Shown here piece by piece: positions 12,658-26,068 of a DNA stretch of 64,000 nucleotides (within the stretch, counting starts at the first letter, position 1; each line of letters begins with the position of its first letter). Origin of the DNA: Microvelia longipes (Eukaryota; Arthropoda; Insecta; Hemiptera; Veliidae); assembly GCA_018340805.1 (NCBI GenBank), contig JACMZG010001913.1:42200708-42264707 (forward strand), in the 5' to 3' direction. The position numbers and the translations under genes were made by a program. Below the pieces are notes generated by a model, which made no database searches, had not been told where the DNA came from, and was given only the letters and a program-made list of their open reading frames with translations.

Positions 12658-13922
12658 GAAACGCTACTTTCCTGCCTAGGCAGATAAAGTGCAGTCATTT
12701 ATGACTAATTACCAGCCGATCTAGGAAATGCTACTATCTCGCCTAAAATTAGTTCAGTAATGCTTTTCATTTTCCTGCCGTGAGCAGATAAATTTATTTA
12801 CTGCCTAAGGAAGACCGGAGTCCGAAGACATAATGTAGTATATTTGGTGATCTTAATATTCCGAGGACGAGCGAAGCGAGTCCGAAGTTGTCATGATGAG
12901 CGTAGTGAAGCCACGGGGTGAGAAAAAGTTCCAAAGTACCCCGTACGACATTCTTACCGTTTTAATATCAATTGTTTGTATTTGCATATCACGCATCTTA
13001 TTCATTTAATATTGAACGTCGCCATTTTGTATAATTTTCATATAATTATTATAATACGCAAGTAAAAAATTACGTAACGATTATTAGTAATATTAATGTC
13101 TTAATTGTATCACATATTTAAAATAAGAATTGCCGTCTTTTTCAATAAATTTTCCCCTGTTGACTTCACATTTTGAGACTCCACAAGTAGGTATGTACAT
13201 ACAGAAGGGAGCGTGCTTGCTGTATTACGTCAGCACAGTGAATGACGTCATTCGGAGTGACGTAAGCCTTTCAAACATCCTATCCAGAGAGGTTATCATT
13301 GAGTACACTGTTTAAACGCCCTTATATATGACCAACATTAATTTTAAAAATATTAGCATTAACTTAACGATTCGAAGATTTCATTAATTTTCATTTGAAA
13401 GGCACGAGCAAAATTAATTTTTATTTATTTATTTTCCTTATATAATTTTAATTTAATAAAGATCATTTTTTGTTATTTTAAAGTGTATAATACTGAAGGC
13501 AATGGCTTAGTCACATTGTTCCCCCCAACCCCACCTCATATAAACCATATTAACATATTGGCCTTGGTCGTATCTTTTTTATTTTATAAAGTAAACAATT
13601 TTTCGTCGATAAATTTTCAGATATAATTGTAAAATTATTACGATTTATAAATATAAATTCAATATGAAGGTATATTTGTTTTTAAATTGAGTGGTTTTCG
13701 TTTGAAAACTTGAGCGATTGATGAAAAATTTAACTTAATATGTGGCAAAGTAAATTCATGCTCGGATTCTTTGTCAAATAGTCAAAGGCATTTCATGCAA
13801 ATATAAAAAGGAGGGATAAATCCCAAAATCCCTCAAGATTATCTATCATAGTAAAGAGTTGGCTCGATTAGATTTATATTGTAGGTGTTGGTATATAGGT
13901 AAAACCATTGTGTTTGCTTTAA

Positions 13923-14246
13923 GCATAGAGATATATACTAGAGGGAGCATAGCCTATCTTAATACATTGAGAGGCCTGAAACATTTTTAGTGGGGCTCTC
14001 AGGGGCTCTGTGTAACCTCATTGAAACCTCCTCCAAGAGGAAGTTATGGTTATAATTAATCAATTGTTTTCGGCTTCCCGCAGATTGTTTATGTTGTGAT
14101 TTGTATTTTAAACATTCTACTATATAATTTACTGTTTTTTTGTTCTGTTTATTTGTTGATAATGATAATCGAATGTGGTCAGGTTACTTTTTCGATGTTT
14201 CAAAATTCAACCAATAGGACCTCTCTAGTAATATATCTCTATGGCA
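13923..14246 (+). mobile_element. MITE-C copy
   Basis: Terminal inverted repeats gcatagagatatatactaga and ctctagtaatatatctctat. The interior has ggggctctgtgtaacctc and caattgttttcggcttccc, nearly identical to 50129-50450. No coding capacity. The 8-bp target duplication seen at 50 kb suggests the hAT superfamily. Confidence 0.75.
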
Positions 14247-14274
14247 TTAAGTCCGAAACCGGGATTCAACAGGG

Positions 14275-14985
14275 CATCTGTTTCAGGTGTTTTTAAGAAC
14301 CTCCTGAGAGGTTTTCACAATGTTTTCTCCCGGTGTATTTATACTAGAGTTGAATCTTGGAGGTTAAATTAATATTTGTGACTAGTTGTACTATCCGTAC
14401 AACTAGACAAGTTGTACGGATAGTACTAACTTTGTACTATAGGACAAACTAGAAAGTTTTTTTTTATGAAGTCAAAAACCCGCAATAATGACTCAGCAAA
14501 AATTTCGAAAATTCTTGAAACTCATAATTTGGCGATCGGTTTGAGATTTTGCACGCATGTAGTAGTCATATATAAGTCTACAAAATGTGCCAAGTATCAT
14601 CATATTATCAGCATTCATTATTTAAAGTTTTATGGAATTGCTTGTTGGTCTTTTAAAAACATAAAAAAAACGCAGAATAACTCAATAATGTTTTAATTCG
14701 GTAGAAGTGTGTAACTATGCATAATAAATAAGAACATCAAGTTTCTTTTCAATACAAAAACTGTCTATGATTTTTGTTGGATCATAAAAGTAAGACGGCA
14801 TCGAGTGAGGTCAGTGCTTGAATGGGTGACCGCTGGGAAAGAAAATAATGTATTTGCTATCTAAGAACGAGCGAAGCGAGTCCGTAGACGTGTTACACTA
14901 CAAGTTTGGGGATTTTTATATTCTAAGGACGAGCGAAACGAGTCCGAAACAGGAGGATGAGCGTAGCAAATCTGATGTTTTTGGG
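14275..14985. repeat. Dispersed repeat H copy
   Basis: Shares with 3225-4005 and 60236-60640 the text around catcatattatcagcattca, agtgaggtcagtgctt and ggacgagcgaagcgagtccg. The last motif occurs twice here, at about 14870 and 14927. Confidence 0.5.
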
Positions 14986-15142
14986 AAAAGTTTGAAGTTT
15001 TTTTTTCTTTTTCTTATACGAAGAAGAAGAAAACTATCCTTATATACTTTGTCTCAGGGAAGCAAGACTATGACTGAGAGAATAATATACAAGAATGATA
15101 CAGAGAATAATAGACAATTATTCAACCGATGAACAAAGAATT

Positions 15143-15325
15143 GAAAAGCAACTCTTCTTTGAAAATTTGTTTGAATGATTCTCAAAACCTCTTAAGAAAA
15201 TTTAAGCTATTTAACATTTCCCTGAAAAGAATACAAACATTTTTTTTATCTGGGAAATGTTTTAGCTTAAATTTTCTTCATAGGTTTTGATAAATGTTTC
15301 AATCGAATTTTCAAAGAAAATTTGC
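15143..15325. repeat. Inverted repeat of about 75-bp arms
   Basis: Left arm includes cttaagaaaatttaagct; right arm has agcttaaattttcttcatag. A second smaller hairpin (ttttctgtatattacatt and its mirror) follows at about 15441-15500. Confidence 0.6.
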
Positions 15326-15612
15326 ATTTTGTATTTCATTACAGAGAAATGATTCTGCAGCAATGTTTGGATGTTACGAATTTAGCTATTGCTGAAAAAT
15401 CTTTATAGGTACCCCTTATTGCCACAACATAGCAATCGCTAATGAGTTTTCTGTATATTACATTAAAATCAATGTAATACACAGAAAATTTTTTTTCTGA
15501 TGAAAATTTCCATTAACTATCAAGGTGGTAGAATACTCAACCATCAACCGTACCATTACAACTATAGGTTGATTCCCTATCAGCACTACTCAATTTTAAC
15601 TCTAATCTTATG

Positions 15613-15617
<5 letters not shown>

Positions 15618-15661
<44 letters not shown>

Positions 15662-15688
15662 ATATATATATAATATATATATATATAA
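15618..15688. repeat. (AT)n microsatellite
   Basis: Alternating AT with phase slips. Confidence 0.9.
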
Positions 15689-16088
15689 CTAGTAAAGGAA
15701 ATAAAAAAGTATGGGTAATTAATAGAGGTAATAGATATTCTTGATGATTCGATTGAGAATTTTACATTTTTCGAATTTATTAATTATTACATTTTTTTCG
15801 ATTGATTATTAGTTTTTCCCAAAACGAAGGAATATAACATGACTCCATTGAGGAATTATTAATTGAGATATATATAAATGAGATATTCGAAATTCGTTTG
15901 AATTTCGAAATACCGAAAAAGTAACTTAAACACCTAAATAATATAATCAAATACACGGTACAAAATTAACCTTAACTTATATATTAGAGCGTTTAGGGCG
16001 GAAAGCCCTAAATGATTGATTTTTTATAACCTTTATTTATAAAATCTAGGAGAAGATTACAATAAGTTTACACACAGCATTAAAAAAT

Positions 16089-16431
16089 CATAGAGATATA
16101 TTACTGGAGAGGCCCTATTGGTTGAATTTTAAAATAACGACAATATAACCTGACCATCTTCAACTATTAATATAATTAAATAAATAAAACATAATTACAG
16201 TAACCTTTTGGGTAGAAAGTTTGTAATACAAATTAAAACACAATCGATGTGTAGGCAGCCGTGGAGGTTAAATTGAGGTTACATAGAGTCCCTGAGAGCC
16301 CTAAATTGATGTTTCATGTATTGAGGTAGGCTATGCCTCCTCTAGTAATATATCTTTTTAGGAAAAAGATGTTTCAAGCCTATTAATGCCGAAATAGAGT
16401 AAGCCCCCTCTAGTTATATATAGCTATGCGT
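16089..16431 (-). mobile_element. MITE-C copy with a duplicated right end
   Basis: Starts catagagatatattactgga and reaches ctctagtaatatatcttttt at about 16357. It then repeats a second end (ccccctctagttatatatag) up to about 16431, as if a further fragment of the same family had joined. Confidence 0.6.
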
Positions 16432-16604
16432 GGAGCCAATAACTTATCAAATCATCGTAATAGATTGGACTCTTTAATCTTTTTGGTAATGGAGTTTCCA
16501 GGGATTTTAAACTATGGAAGAACCCTTCCCCTTCTCTTCGTGATCAACTGAACATGCTCTGGCATTTTGGATGATTTAGCAGCTTCAAATAAAGAATCTT
16601 AATT

Positions 16605-17215
16605 TCACATTTCAAATACATCACCCTGATTAACTCAGTTTCGTTTGGAGCTATCGCGATATACTTGGTATCTACCCTGACTAAGTAGTAAGTTAAATTG
16701 GAGCATACCTTATTATTGCTTATTTCAGAAACATTGTCATATTCCTAACAATTTTATACCAATATAAATAAATTCCGGTAATTTTTCCCCGAACTATCGT
16801 TTGGCATACATAAGTACTATTACCCATTTATAATTAAAAAAAAAAAATTTAAATTAAAAAAAATTAGCTCACTGATTCACCAGAATTAATAATTGCATAG
16901 AAAAAATATAGGTCTGGGAAAAATTACCGGAATTCAGCGATATTGGTATAAAATTGTCTAGGATATGACACAGTTTCAGAAATGATCCATATATACTCTA
17001 TGTATACTCTAATTTAACTTTTAAATGTTACCGTAGAAAAACACACATCGGTAATCAGATTAACACTCATGCCAGACGATTACCATACAAAAAATTAGGT
17101 ATTTAAACTCCCAGCTGTCTACTTAGTGGGGGTAGATACTAATTTTATCACTATTCCTCCGTACGGAGTTGAGTAATCAGGGCGATCTATTTAAAATGTA
17201 CCACCCTGTATAATT
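16605..17215. repeat. Large imperfect palindrome
   Basis: Matching arms: caccctgattaactcag against ttgagtaatcagggcg; tttataccaatataaa against gatattggtataaaattg; ccggtaatttttcccc against gggaaaaattaccgg. Probably a non-autonomous DNA element; no coding content. Confidence 0.6.
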
Positions 17216-17588
17216 TCTGTTAGAAGACATTATCAAAAGTAAGTATTAAAGACTTACTCTTAGCATGATTATTTCCTGTTACAAATTATTTTCTACTTAA
17301 ATTACAACTAAATGAATGCTCTTGCGGAATACACATCTCTGGACAGATTACATGTAGCAGAAAACGATCTAAAATATGCTACATCATTTTCAGTTTAGAA
17401 GTTTTAACAAAAATATTTAACAACAAAAAAAAATTAAGATAATCTGAATTGAGAGCTAAAAATGCTCAACATGTTTTAACAACATAATTTAAACATAAAG
17501 AGATATATATTACAAGAGCATACCTTATGTTCCCTCTAACTTTAAATACATCGAGACTAAAACACTAAGATGAGGATTGAATATATTT

Positions 17589-18137
17589 TGGGACCTTAGA
17601 ATAATACTATATATAGAAGGAGCACAGGACCGTAAACACAATGTAATTCCACTGATAACACGAAAGCCGGTTGACTGGTGCAACTAAGTAATGCTGCCAA
17701 CCTGACAACAAAACATTATTTTAAATGTTTGTCATAAATATCTATTAATGAAGAAAGATCGTAAAGAACAAATATAATAACTTAAAACACCTGCTGAGTA
17801 TTAAATAAAACTGGTCTTAGATGGCAAAAGAGTGGCGGAATACAAGAATCTACATTTAGTTGACGAGGACTACTTTTTATATATAATTTTAATAAATATG
17901 TTAAACTACAATTTAAAATGCTTAAAATATTGTAATGCACCCATATTTATATTAGTATTTTATGAATAATCAATAATTAATTAATAATAGAACATAATAA
18001 TTCAGTAACCGGAAGTATTGCCAACTTTTTTTAGAAAATTGTATATTGTTAGGGTGGCAGCATTACTTAGTTGCACCAGTGAACCGGCTTTCGTGTTATC
18101 AGTAGTGTTCCTTCTATATATAGTATTATTCTAAGTT
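17589..18137. mobile_element. MITE-like element with about 100-bp inverted ends
   Basis: Left arm: ataatactatatatagaagg, then gataacacgaaagccggttg, then gtgcaactaagtaatgctgc. The right arm is its complement at 18050-18137. A related end fragment (tatatagaagaatcattact) is at about 25660-25740. Confidence 0.65.
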
Positions 18138-18189
18138 TGGGACACTTAGAGGGTCTGTGCAACCTCGTTGTAACCTTTTCCAAGATTGC

Positions 18190-18420
18190 ATAGAGCATAT
18201 AAATATATACATTGAAGCATTTAAATACATTGAGAGGTCTGAAACATCGTTTTGGGGCTCTGTGTAAACTCATTAAAACCGCCTCCAAGAGTGAGTTAAG
18301 GTTATAATATATCAATTGTTTTCGGCTTCCCACACATTGTTTGTGTTTTCATTGATGTTTTTAACGTTCTTCTATATACGTTAGTGTAATTTTGTTATGA
18401 TTATTAAATTACATTTCTAG
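18190..18420 (+). mobile_element. Truncated MITE-C copy
   Basis: Contains the internal landmarks acattgagaggtctgaaaca, ggggctctgtgtaa and caattgttttcggcttccc. It faces the reverse copy at 18530, making a roughly 600-bp inverted pair. Confidence 0.6.
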
Positions 18421-18529
18421 CGAAATACCTTTCGCTACAAAATTTACGATTTTTTAAATTTACAAAATCGAAATATACATTTCAAAAAGGTAAAAAATAG
18501 GATACAAAGCGAAATTTACATTTCTATGG

Positions 18530-18828
18530 CATAGAGATATTATTACTAGTGGGGCCCTATTACTTGAATTTTGATTAAACCAGACCACCTTCGCAAAAAA
18601 TGTAATTTAATAATCATTACAAAATTACACTAACGTATGTAGAAGAACGTTGAAAATACTAATCAAAACATAAACAATGTGTGGAAAGCCGAAAACAATT
18701 GATTTATTACAACCTTAATTCACTCTTGAAGGAGGTTACACAGAGGCCCTGAGAGCCCCAAAAAGATGTTTCAGGCCTTTCAATGTATTGAGATAGGCTA
18801 TGTCCCCTCTAGTATATATCTCTATGCA
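18530..18828 (-). mobile_element. MITE-C copy (reverse)
   Basis: Ends gcatagagatattattacta and cctctagtatatatctctat. The interior matches the complement of 13923-14246. Confidence 0.7.
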
Positions 18829-19319
18829 AGATTGTGTTAAGATTATAATAAACCAATCGTTTTATAACTTAACGATATGGCCAACTTGATAGGAGAGAAG
18901 TGATCCATTATTCTCTATATTTAACGTCATTGGTAAGTACTTAAGAAAAAATAAATGTTCGTACGAGCGACATTTACAATAATTTTTTAAATATCATAAA
19001 TGTAATCCTGATTTTTAGTTATATTAAAGGGAATAACCCTGTATGTTCTTCAAAATCTTAATAAAAACATGTGATTTACCTGCACTATAGTTTCTCGTTT
19101 TCTTTAACTAAATTATTTAACATTTATTTCTCTTTAACAGTTATTTCACTGAATTTAATACACAATCATTAAAGTACAAAATCACGATAAAAAGTAAAAC
19201 TCGCCTAATGTTATCAGGGTTGCCAATAAAATTAAGTAAAAAATGTATATCTTAAATGCTCATGCGCACTTATTCCAATTTTTTTATTTATTTATTTTTG
19301 AGTATGTCTGTTTTTTTAC

Positions 19320-20030
19320 ACGTAGTCCAAGAGCTAGGCCTAAAAATTGTGACTCATTTGGTACTACTTCGAACCAAATTTGTTTAAAAATATACCTTAA
19401 ATTATGGAAAAACATAATTTGCCTGTCTAGAGTGAATCCCTTCATGTGATTGCGCATGCTCAAAATTTTATAGAATCACACAAATTTCAGTTTTCTTGAA
19501 ATAAACGGTTCCCTGTAGGTCGTGTGCAAAACCTAAAGAGAACATTCTTTTAAGCTGATAAAATGTTTTATAAAACGAGTGTTTAATCATCAAAATTGGA
19601 TGACTACAACCAAAGTTATGGCTCTTCCAAAAACACCTAAAAATGGTTAATTTATGCAGTCAGCGAATTATTTTGAAAAAATATTGTTTTTTTGTGCATT
19701 TTTTGGCCATTTAACAAATGTCATAACTTTAAATGTAGTAGTCCGATTTTAACAAAATAACACTCGTATAATATGAAATTTTAATAACTTTAAAAAATGT
19801 TCTCTTCATGTTTTGCACATGACCTACAGGGAACCACTTATTGCAAGAAAACTGGAATCAGTGCGATATTATGAGCGAGCGCATCCATATGAAGGGCTCC
19901 ACTCTGGATAGGCAGACCATGCTTTTCCTTCATAATTTGAGGTATATTTTCAGAAAAATTTGGATTGAATTTTACAAAATGAGTCACTTTTTTTAGGCCT
20001 GGCTCTTGGACTATCATAGAAACGTCTAAC
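19320..20030. repeat. Large inverted-repeat element, arms about 230 bp
   Basis: Left arm: agtccaagagctaggcct, tgactcatttgg, ctgtctagagtg, aacggttccctgtaggtc. The right arm carries the complements in reverse order (gacctacagggaacc, cactctggataggcag, aggcctggctcttggact). The centre is AT-rich with no open frame. An A-run and (AT)n follow directly. Confidence 0.7.
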
Positions 20031-20057
20031 ACACAACAGCTCGTAAACATACATACA

Positions 20058-20226
<169 letters not shown>

Positions 20227-20689
20227 GTTCCCATGATCTTAACTTAAGGGGAGCACATTTTTTCTTTGGAACCCAACATACATACACATACTTACATATA
20301 CATAGGTACTTTACTCATTCATTAGTGCGTGTGAAGTATACATTTTATACTTTCTTTATACATTACTTTTTCCATGAAAAGTTATGTATAAATGAGGGGA
20401 AGTAAAGAGTGCGAAATGAGTAATAAAATTCCAGGAATAAAGGGAGGTTTGAAAGTGGAGATAAATATCAGCTGATTTCTAGGAAGAAGTACAACTGCGG
20501 AAAAAATAGTGGGGGTTGGGGGGCGGTAAAAATTACGCCAATTAAGCTATTTAAATTGCAATTTTGTTGTTTAATAAGCATACATAAAGATAGAAAGGTT
20601 TTACAACGGATTCTAATTAAAATTTAGGTTTAAAATTTCTAAATAAATTTGAAAATGTTTCGCAATGGTAGCGTAAGGTGGGGAAGATA

Positions 20690-20862
20690 TGGGGGAGGGT
20701 GTTTACCCCCACTTCTAAGCGAGTTGAGTCGAGTTTCAGTTTAGGCCCGCGGTCTGTGACGAAAGCCTCCCTCTGACGTTGTGTATACGTAGGACACCCC
20801 ACTACTACCCCCTCATCCGAGTTACGGTTAGTAGGTAACCTGTGACGAGAAATACGTAACTG
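20690..20862 (+). promoter_or_regulatory. Candidate CREB promoter / non-coding first exon
   Basis: A GC-richer block in an AT-rich background with three TGACG half cAMP-response elements (20757-20761, 20774-20778 as TGACGTTG, 20843-20847) and a strong donor CTG|GTAAGT after 20862. It has the right strand and place to be the 5' untranslated exon that splices to the acceptor at 27533. CREB genes are known to be self-regulated through such sites in mammals. No direct evidence of transcription; the link to CREB is inference. Confidence 0.35.
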
Positions 20863-21727
20863 GTAAGTTCAAGTATGGGTCCATTTTGTGTTTAAATATC
20901 TTATTGACCGTTTTCGTCTTGTGATCTAAATAAAATGTTAGATATTGTCGTAATCAAATAGAAATTTAGGTAACGCCTGTGTGTGTCTTTTTACATACAT
21001 TCTAAATATCTAATAATCATGGCGGACAACTAAAAATTTGTTATCAAAGTTTTTTTTACGTAGTTTCTTTTCTTGTTTAGCGCGTGTGGTTCGAAAATTC
21101 AAATCTTTATTTTTATTTACTTTTTTTTATTAACTTCTGTAACGCATTTTTAAAAATATAAGGGAAATTTAATAATAAATTTTCCTGGCTGTGACCTTGT
21201 CAAGAATGAGAGGTTATTTTTCGACCTGTGTGTATTATGTTCACAACTGTACCGGTAATATACTTTTAAATAAACAATTTTAAATTATTCTTTTTTAGCT
21301 GTAATTATTCAACTCGATTATCATATTTTCAAACGAGCTGGGTTTGGTTATGGTTTCTTATTGTTTTCCTTACCACGGGATTTCACAGTTTTTCATTTGA
21401 AGAGGCTCAAATTTGAATATTCAATTTAATGATTAATTGTTTTATAAAACAAATCGATTTAATTATTCATTCATTTTTATCTTTACATGGGTTCCTGTTG
21501 AATTTTAAGTATTTTGCTTGAGTTGTTTAGAACCCTAAGAAAAACCTTCCCTTTGAGTGTCAAAATTGGTCTTGTTTTGCTATTTTAGACTTTGGTTTGT
21601 TATATGTGATGTTAACTTGGTTTTACTGTGAGTGAAGTTCATGTCCTTTATGTTATGGATAGTTTGTATGACGATGAAGTCGTTAAATTTTCCTTCCAAT
21701 ATGGATTTGGGTAAGATATTGGATTTT

Positions 21728-21800
21728 CAAAGAGACAAAACTATTAGAGGGAGTCCACAACAGCTTGTATTGTATTTGGCCAATGATAGTCATGTATGCT
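21728..21800 (+). mobile_element. MITE-D end fragment
   Basis: Begins caaagagacaaaactattag then agggagtcc and acaacagctt, matching the left end of the element at 25180. No matching right end is seen nearby. Confidence 0.45.
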
Positions 21801-22554
21801 GTACTTTGTTTTGTTTGAACGATATGATTCATGATCTAACGAAACACCTTTGCCCACGAGTGTAGTGGAGAGGGTATTCCATCGAGTATATAACTATAAC
21901 AATAGGAGATTCTGCTATAGTATAATAGAATAACGAGTGAACCGACTACCCTCATAAACCTGTACTAGTATAGAAACTCAATATTTCAAAATGGCTGTCA
22001 GTTAGTTAAGATGACAACGAAGAATGAAAGATGTGTTTGTAACTGTCAAAATATTGTGCCATGTTATTTTATTTGTGTCTGAAAAAGAAAAAATGTATCT
22101 CTTTGTTTTTGTTTTATACAAATTTCTGTCTAACAACCTCTTCCACAATAAATCAAGTCGCTAAAGTAGCCCTAGCGGACAAAAATTTCTTCTTTTGATA
22201 TTGGCACTTGTTTTGACAGCCCGAATTATGCGGGTTAAGTCACCTGTTGATTTTTTATTCCACTGTAGATGCAGCTGTACTATGAAAACACTTATAAGAT
22301 TTAAAGGGTATGCCGAACAATATCTACCAAATGTAAAGAAACTAAAACTGGCATTGACCAATAAAAATACAGGATTTAATATAGTGCTCTATCTGACACA
22401 AAATTGTCTTCCTTTAATCATAATCATTATTTCAACAACAAACTTTGCTATTCAATGAAAATACAATTTGTCTTAAACGATTAAAATTTTCTTGGATTTA
22501 TTATTCCACAGTCTTCATCATTCTTGATTTTATAATAATAAATCTATTTTATTG

Positions 22555-22729
22555 TTTAACACATGGCTAAAATCAGTTGACAATGCAGGGAAAGAGTGTC
22601 ATGGACCCAATGAGGTTAGTCCGATTTGAAATAGTGGTCGTGGTTTAATATCTAGGAATAACCTCATTGGCTCCTTGGCATTTTTTTCCCATGCTGTCAA
22701 CTGATTTTAGCCATGTGTTACACTATAGT
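22555..22729. mobile_element. MITE-A copy 1
   Basis: Inverted ends taacacatggctaaaatcag and gattttagccatgtgttaca. Interior ccaatgaggtta, gtggtttaa and aacctcattggctcc. No coding content. Confidence 0.75.
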
Positions 22730-24091
22730 AATATTAAGCCCATGTTTACAATTTATAAATTGCAAAGTCAAATGAAAAGAGTACTTCCATAATAATAATA
22801 TTTGCTAGATCTAAAAAAAGTCAAAAGTTTTAATGAAATTTAGACTTCAAAATTTTAATTGACATAAAACATAGATAAATAAATGCACCTATTATGCTAA
22901 TAAATTAGCATAATAATGCAACATAGGATATTAAAATACAAGATTCATTAATTGCTTTCAAAATAGTTTTATTAGGAATAATCCAAACATTAATGCTCAA
23001 TTTATAATATTTTTTGATAATGTTATAAAGTATGATCAGATTTAATTTAATTATTAATTAATGATTATTAATAATTAATTAATAATTATTAATAATAAAT
23101 TAATGATAATAATTAATTTGCAAATTAAATTATTATCAGCGGAAAGAGAATATAATACAAAAACACGAAGAAAGAGAAAATAATGGACACAAATACTGTA
23201 ACTTGTGTTCGCCATACCATAGCAACCACAAGTTATGTCATCGTAGAGATAAAAAAAAAATTGAAATGGATTATCATTTTTGAGTACAAACTGCATTTGG
23301 AATGTCACAATAATTTTTAAGAAGTAAGTTCAACAGATGCACTCCAATATCAACAACAATATAATCAATTACAAGCTGAAACAAATGTTCTCATATCAGC
23401 TTAGGCAGGCTGGGTTAATCCTAAGGTGGTACCAGGGATGTCTGAACGACTGAACGAGATTCTAGGGAAATAAGCGGAAGGCTTAGGAAATATCAGCCTT
23501 GAAATATTGTTAGGCAGATGTTGACAAAACAATAAAATATGATGTAGACGTGTGTGTTTCATTTTTATTGTTGTCTCAATCACTGGCACTTCTTTGGCTT
23601 GATTACAGACCATTGAATTCCCTGGTTTTTGATGGCGGCCCATCTTTTACAAATTGGTAATGTCTGTATATATTCTAAGAAGACATTGGTTTCAGTTTGA
23701 TTTACTCTTATCTCCTTTATAATACTTTGTTCCTTTCTAGAAAAATGCTCATATTTATACTATAATATGAAAAATTGTATCAGTTTTGTTTCGAATGCAT
23801 TGATTTAATTATCTTAGTATTGTGTGTAAATTTATTGTCTACACTCATGTTCTGGGACATTTGATAGTGCCGGACAACCTTTGGTTTCTGGTTGGGATAG
23901 ATATTGCCAAAATCGTGGCACCCACAGTATACAATATATTATGACTTCAAATTAATAATACTGTTTCATAACAAACCTTATTGGTTTAATCACATTTCTC
24001 ATTTGTTTTTATGAGCCAAAATTACCCAATAAAATACTTTTATTATATAAATAAATTAAACTTTTTGGTTAACTTCTGGGATATATTTACA

Positions 24092-24303
24092 TAGTACGAC
24101 ATACAGGTTAAAATCAGTTGACAGTGTGGGAAAATAGTGTTGAAAGACCACTAAGGCTGGCCAAATTTTAAATTGAGGGAATTGTTTATCATCTAGGAGT
24201 AACCTATTATGGCTTTTACTTATAAATATGTTGTTACCTCATTGGCTCCTTTGCATTATTGTCCCACGCTGTCAACTAATTTTAACTGTGCGTCATCCTA
24301 TAA
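24092..24303. mobile_element. MITE-A copy 2
   Basis: Diverged ends gacatacaggttaaaatcag and ctgtcaactaattttaac, with the family interior tacctcattggctcctttgc. Confidence 0.65.
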
Positions 24304-25179
24304 TGATAGAGCACAATTTCATGTGTTATTTACAATTTAAATTGAACTTTCAGAAAAATGTGCTCAATGATAAGTTTAAGATTTGCAATTTTTTATACTA
24401 CTAACGAAATAACCTTGGTAATAATTATGTTTTAGTTAGTTTTATAAGCAACGTATTATTTGTGAAATAGTGATGCATTGTTTATTATTAAGAATAAGAA
24501 GGTGTTATTAAACTAGTTTATTTTCATGCGTAGTGCTAATATTTAAAAATAATTGTGAATAACATTTTGTTTTATGTGAAACCCTTGGACATACCTACTA
24601 ATTTTAAGTTTTCCTTAATTAGGAAAAGGAAAAATTAAAATTACACTTTTGACTTGTGTTTCTGGTCATCCTGGATGGATATGTGTGTTAGTAGATAAGA
24701 ACATGGTAAAAGAGCCTCCAATACTTAATTTTATTCATTTTATTTAATTATGGTATTATTTAATTTTATTAACTTAAATTACTTTAATTTTATTGTTTTT
24801 TTCTTATTGTACATATGTGTACAATTGTACACAATATTGTATACAATTATGTGGAGCTTTAATCAGCCTTGGCCGCTTGTGTAAATTTAAAAATAAATAA
24901 ATAATACCATATGTACTAAGGTATTTATCAAGCTGGCATCTTTTTACATTCTTACATCCGTACATTCTTTTTACGGACATTAATCTGTTAAGCCTTATTG
25001 TGAATTTCTTTGTGTAAACCAAAGAATATTTAGATAAATAAAGATGGTCCTGAGATTTATAGTTTGGGACAAGATAAGGTTAGTTCCTAAGCCAGTTAAC
25101 AGGAGCGCTAGCGTGTAATATGGTGGTTTCACTATGCCAACTACTAGAATGCGCCACTGTTGTCTAAATGTAATATAAG

Positions 25180-25468
25180 CAAAGAGACTAAAACTATTAG
25201 AGGGAGGATACAACAGCTCTTATCATTCCTTGGGTAGCTAGATGCCCTAACGGTAAATTGGTGACGTCATAGTTTTAGTCTCTTTGGGTGTATAAATATG
25301 TGCTCCGATAGAAGTTGTAAGGGAGTGGGGAGTAGTTCGTCTCTCTCTAGGGAGACTATAGTAGGGGTAAGTACAGTTAGGGCACCTATGGAAACTGTCT
25401 CACTTCCAGACCCCTTATCACTGTGTTAAACGGGTCCTGTACTCCCTCTAATAGTTTTAGTCTCTTTG
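25180..25468 (+). mobile_element. MITE-D copy
   Basis: Terminal inverted repeats caaagagactaaaactatta and aatagttttagtctctttg. Inside lies aactgtctcacttccagacc, shared with 48883-49310. A third internal copy of the end (tagttttagtctctttggg) at about 25270 suggests a rearranged composite. Confidence 0.7.
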
Positions 25469-26068
25469 AATGTAAAGAAATCACATTTTTTGATAAATGC
25501 ATTTGAAAATTTGCTTATATTGTTGTAGTATGCTGCTTATATAAACTAGGATATAGGACAACAACCATGTGGCCACAAAGTGGCCCTTATCGCTGACACC
25601 CGTGTCTTACCCGCGGTGCGGCTAATAGGTCGAAGGCCAATTGTTTTCTTAAAATAATACAATATATAGAAGAATCATTACTGATAACAAGAAAGTCTGA
25701 TTTCTGGTGGGCTTAGAAGGCAGTAGCCTGAACAACACACAGAACCTAGTTTGTTGGCTCTCTTCAATCTCAATGAAATATCTCTGCTAATCACCGCAGA
25801 CTTTTTCCCATTTATTTGTAATTTAAAATGCAATATAATTCAAAAATATTACTTATCGCTTCTACAAGTGCTTAAGAAATCATTTTCATGTAATTTATCG
25901 TGTGACTTTGCATAATTTTGATAAAATATTAATTATTCTCAATAGAGCCATTAGTATTATCATTTTGTATTATGCTATGTAAATTAATTTTATTATATAT
26001 ATTTTTTAAACATATAGCTCATATATTCTTTTCTTGCTTTATGCCAAGTTACTATTGTATAAATTACT

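Noticed and set aside
23401..23643. Minus-strand 80-residue open frame starting MGRHQKPGNS
   Set aside because: No family recognised, no splice or promoter context; mixed composition but too little to support a gene.
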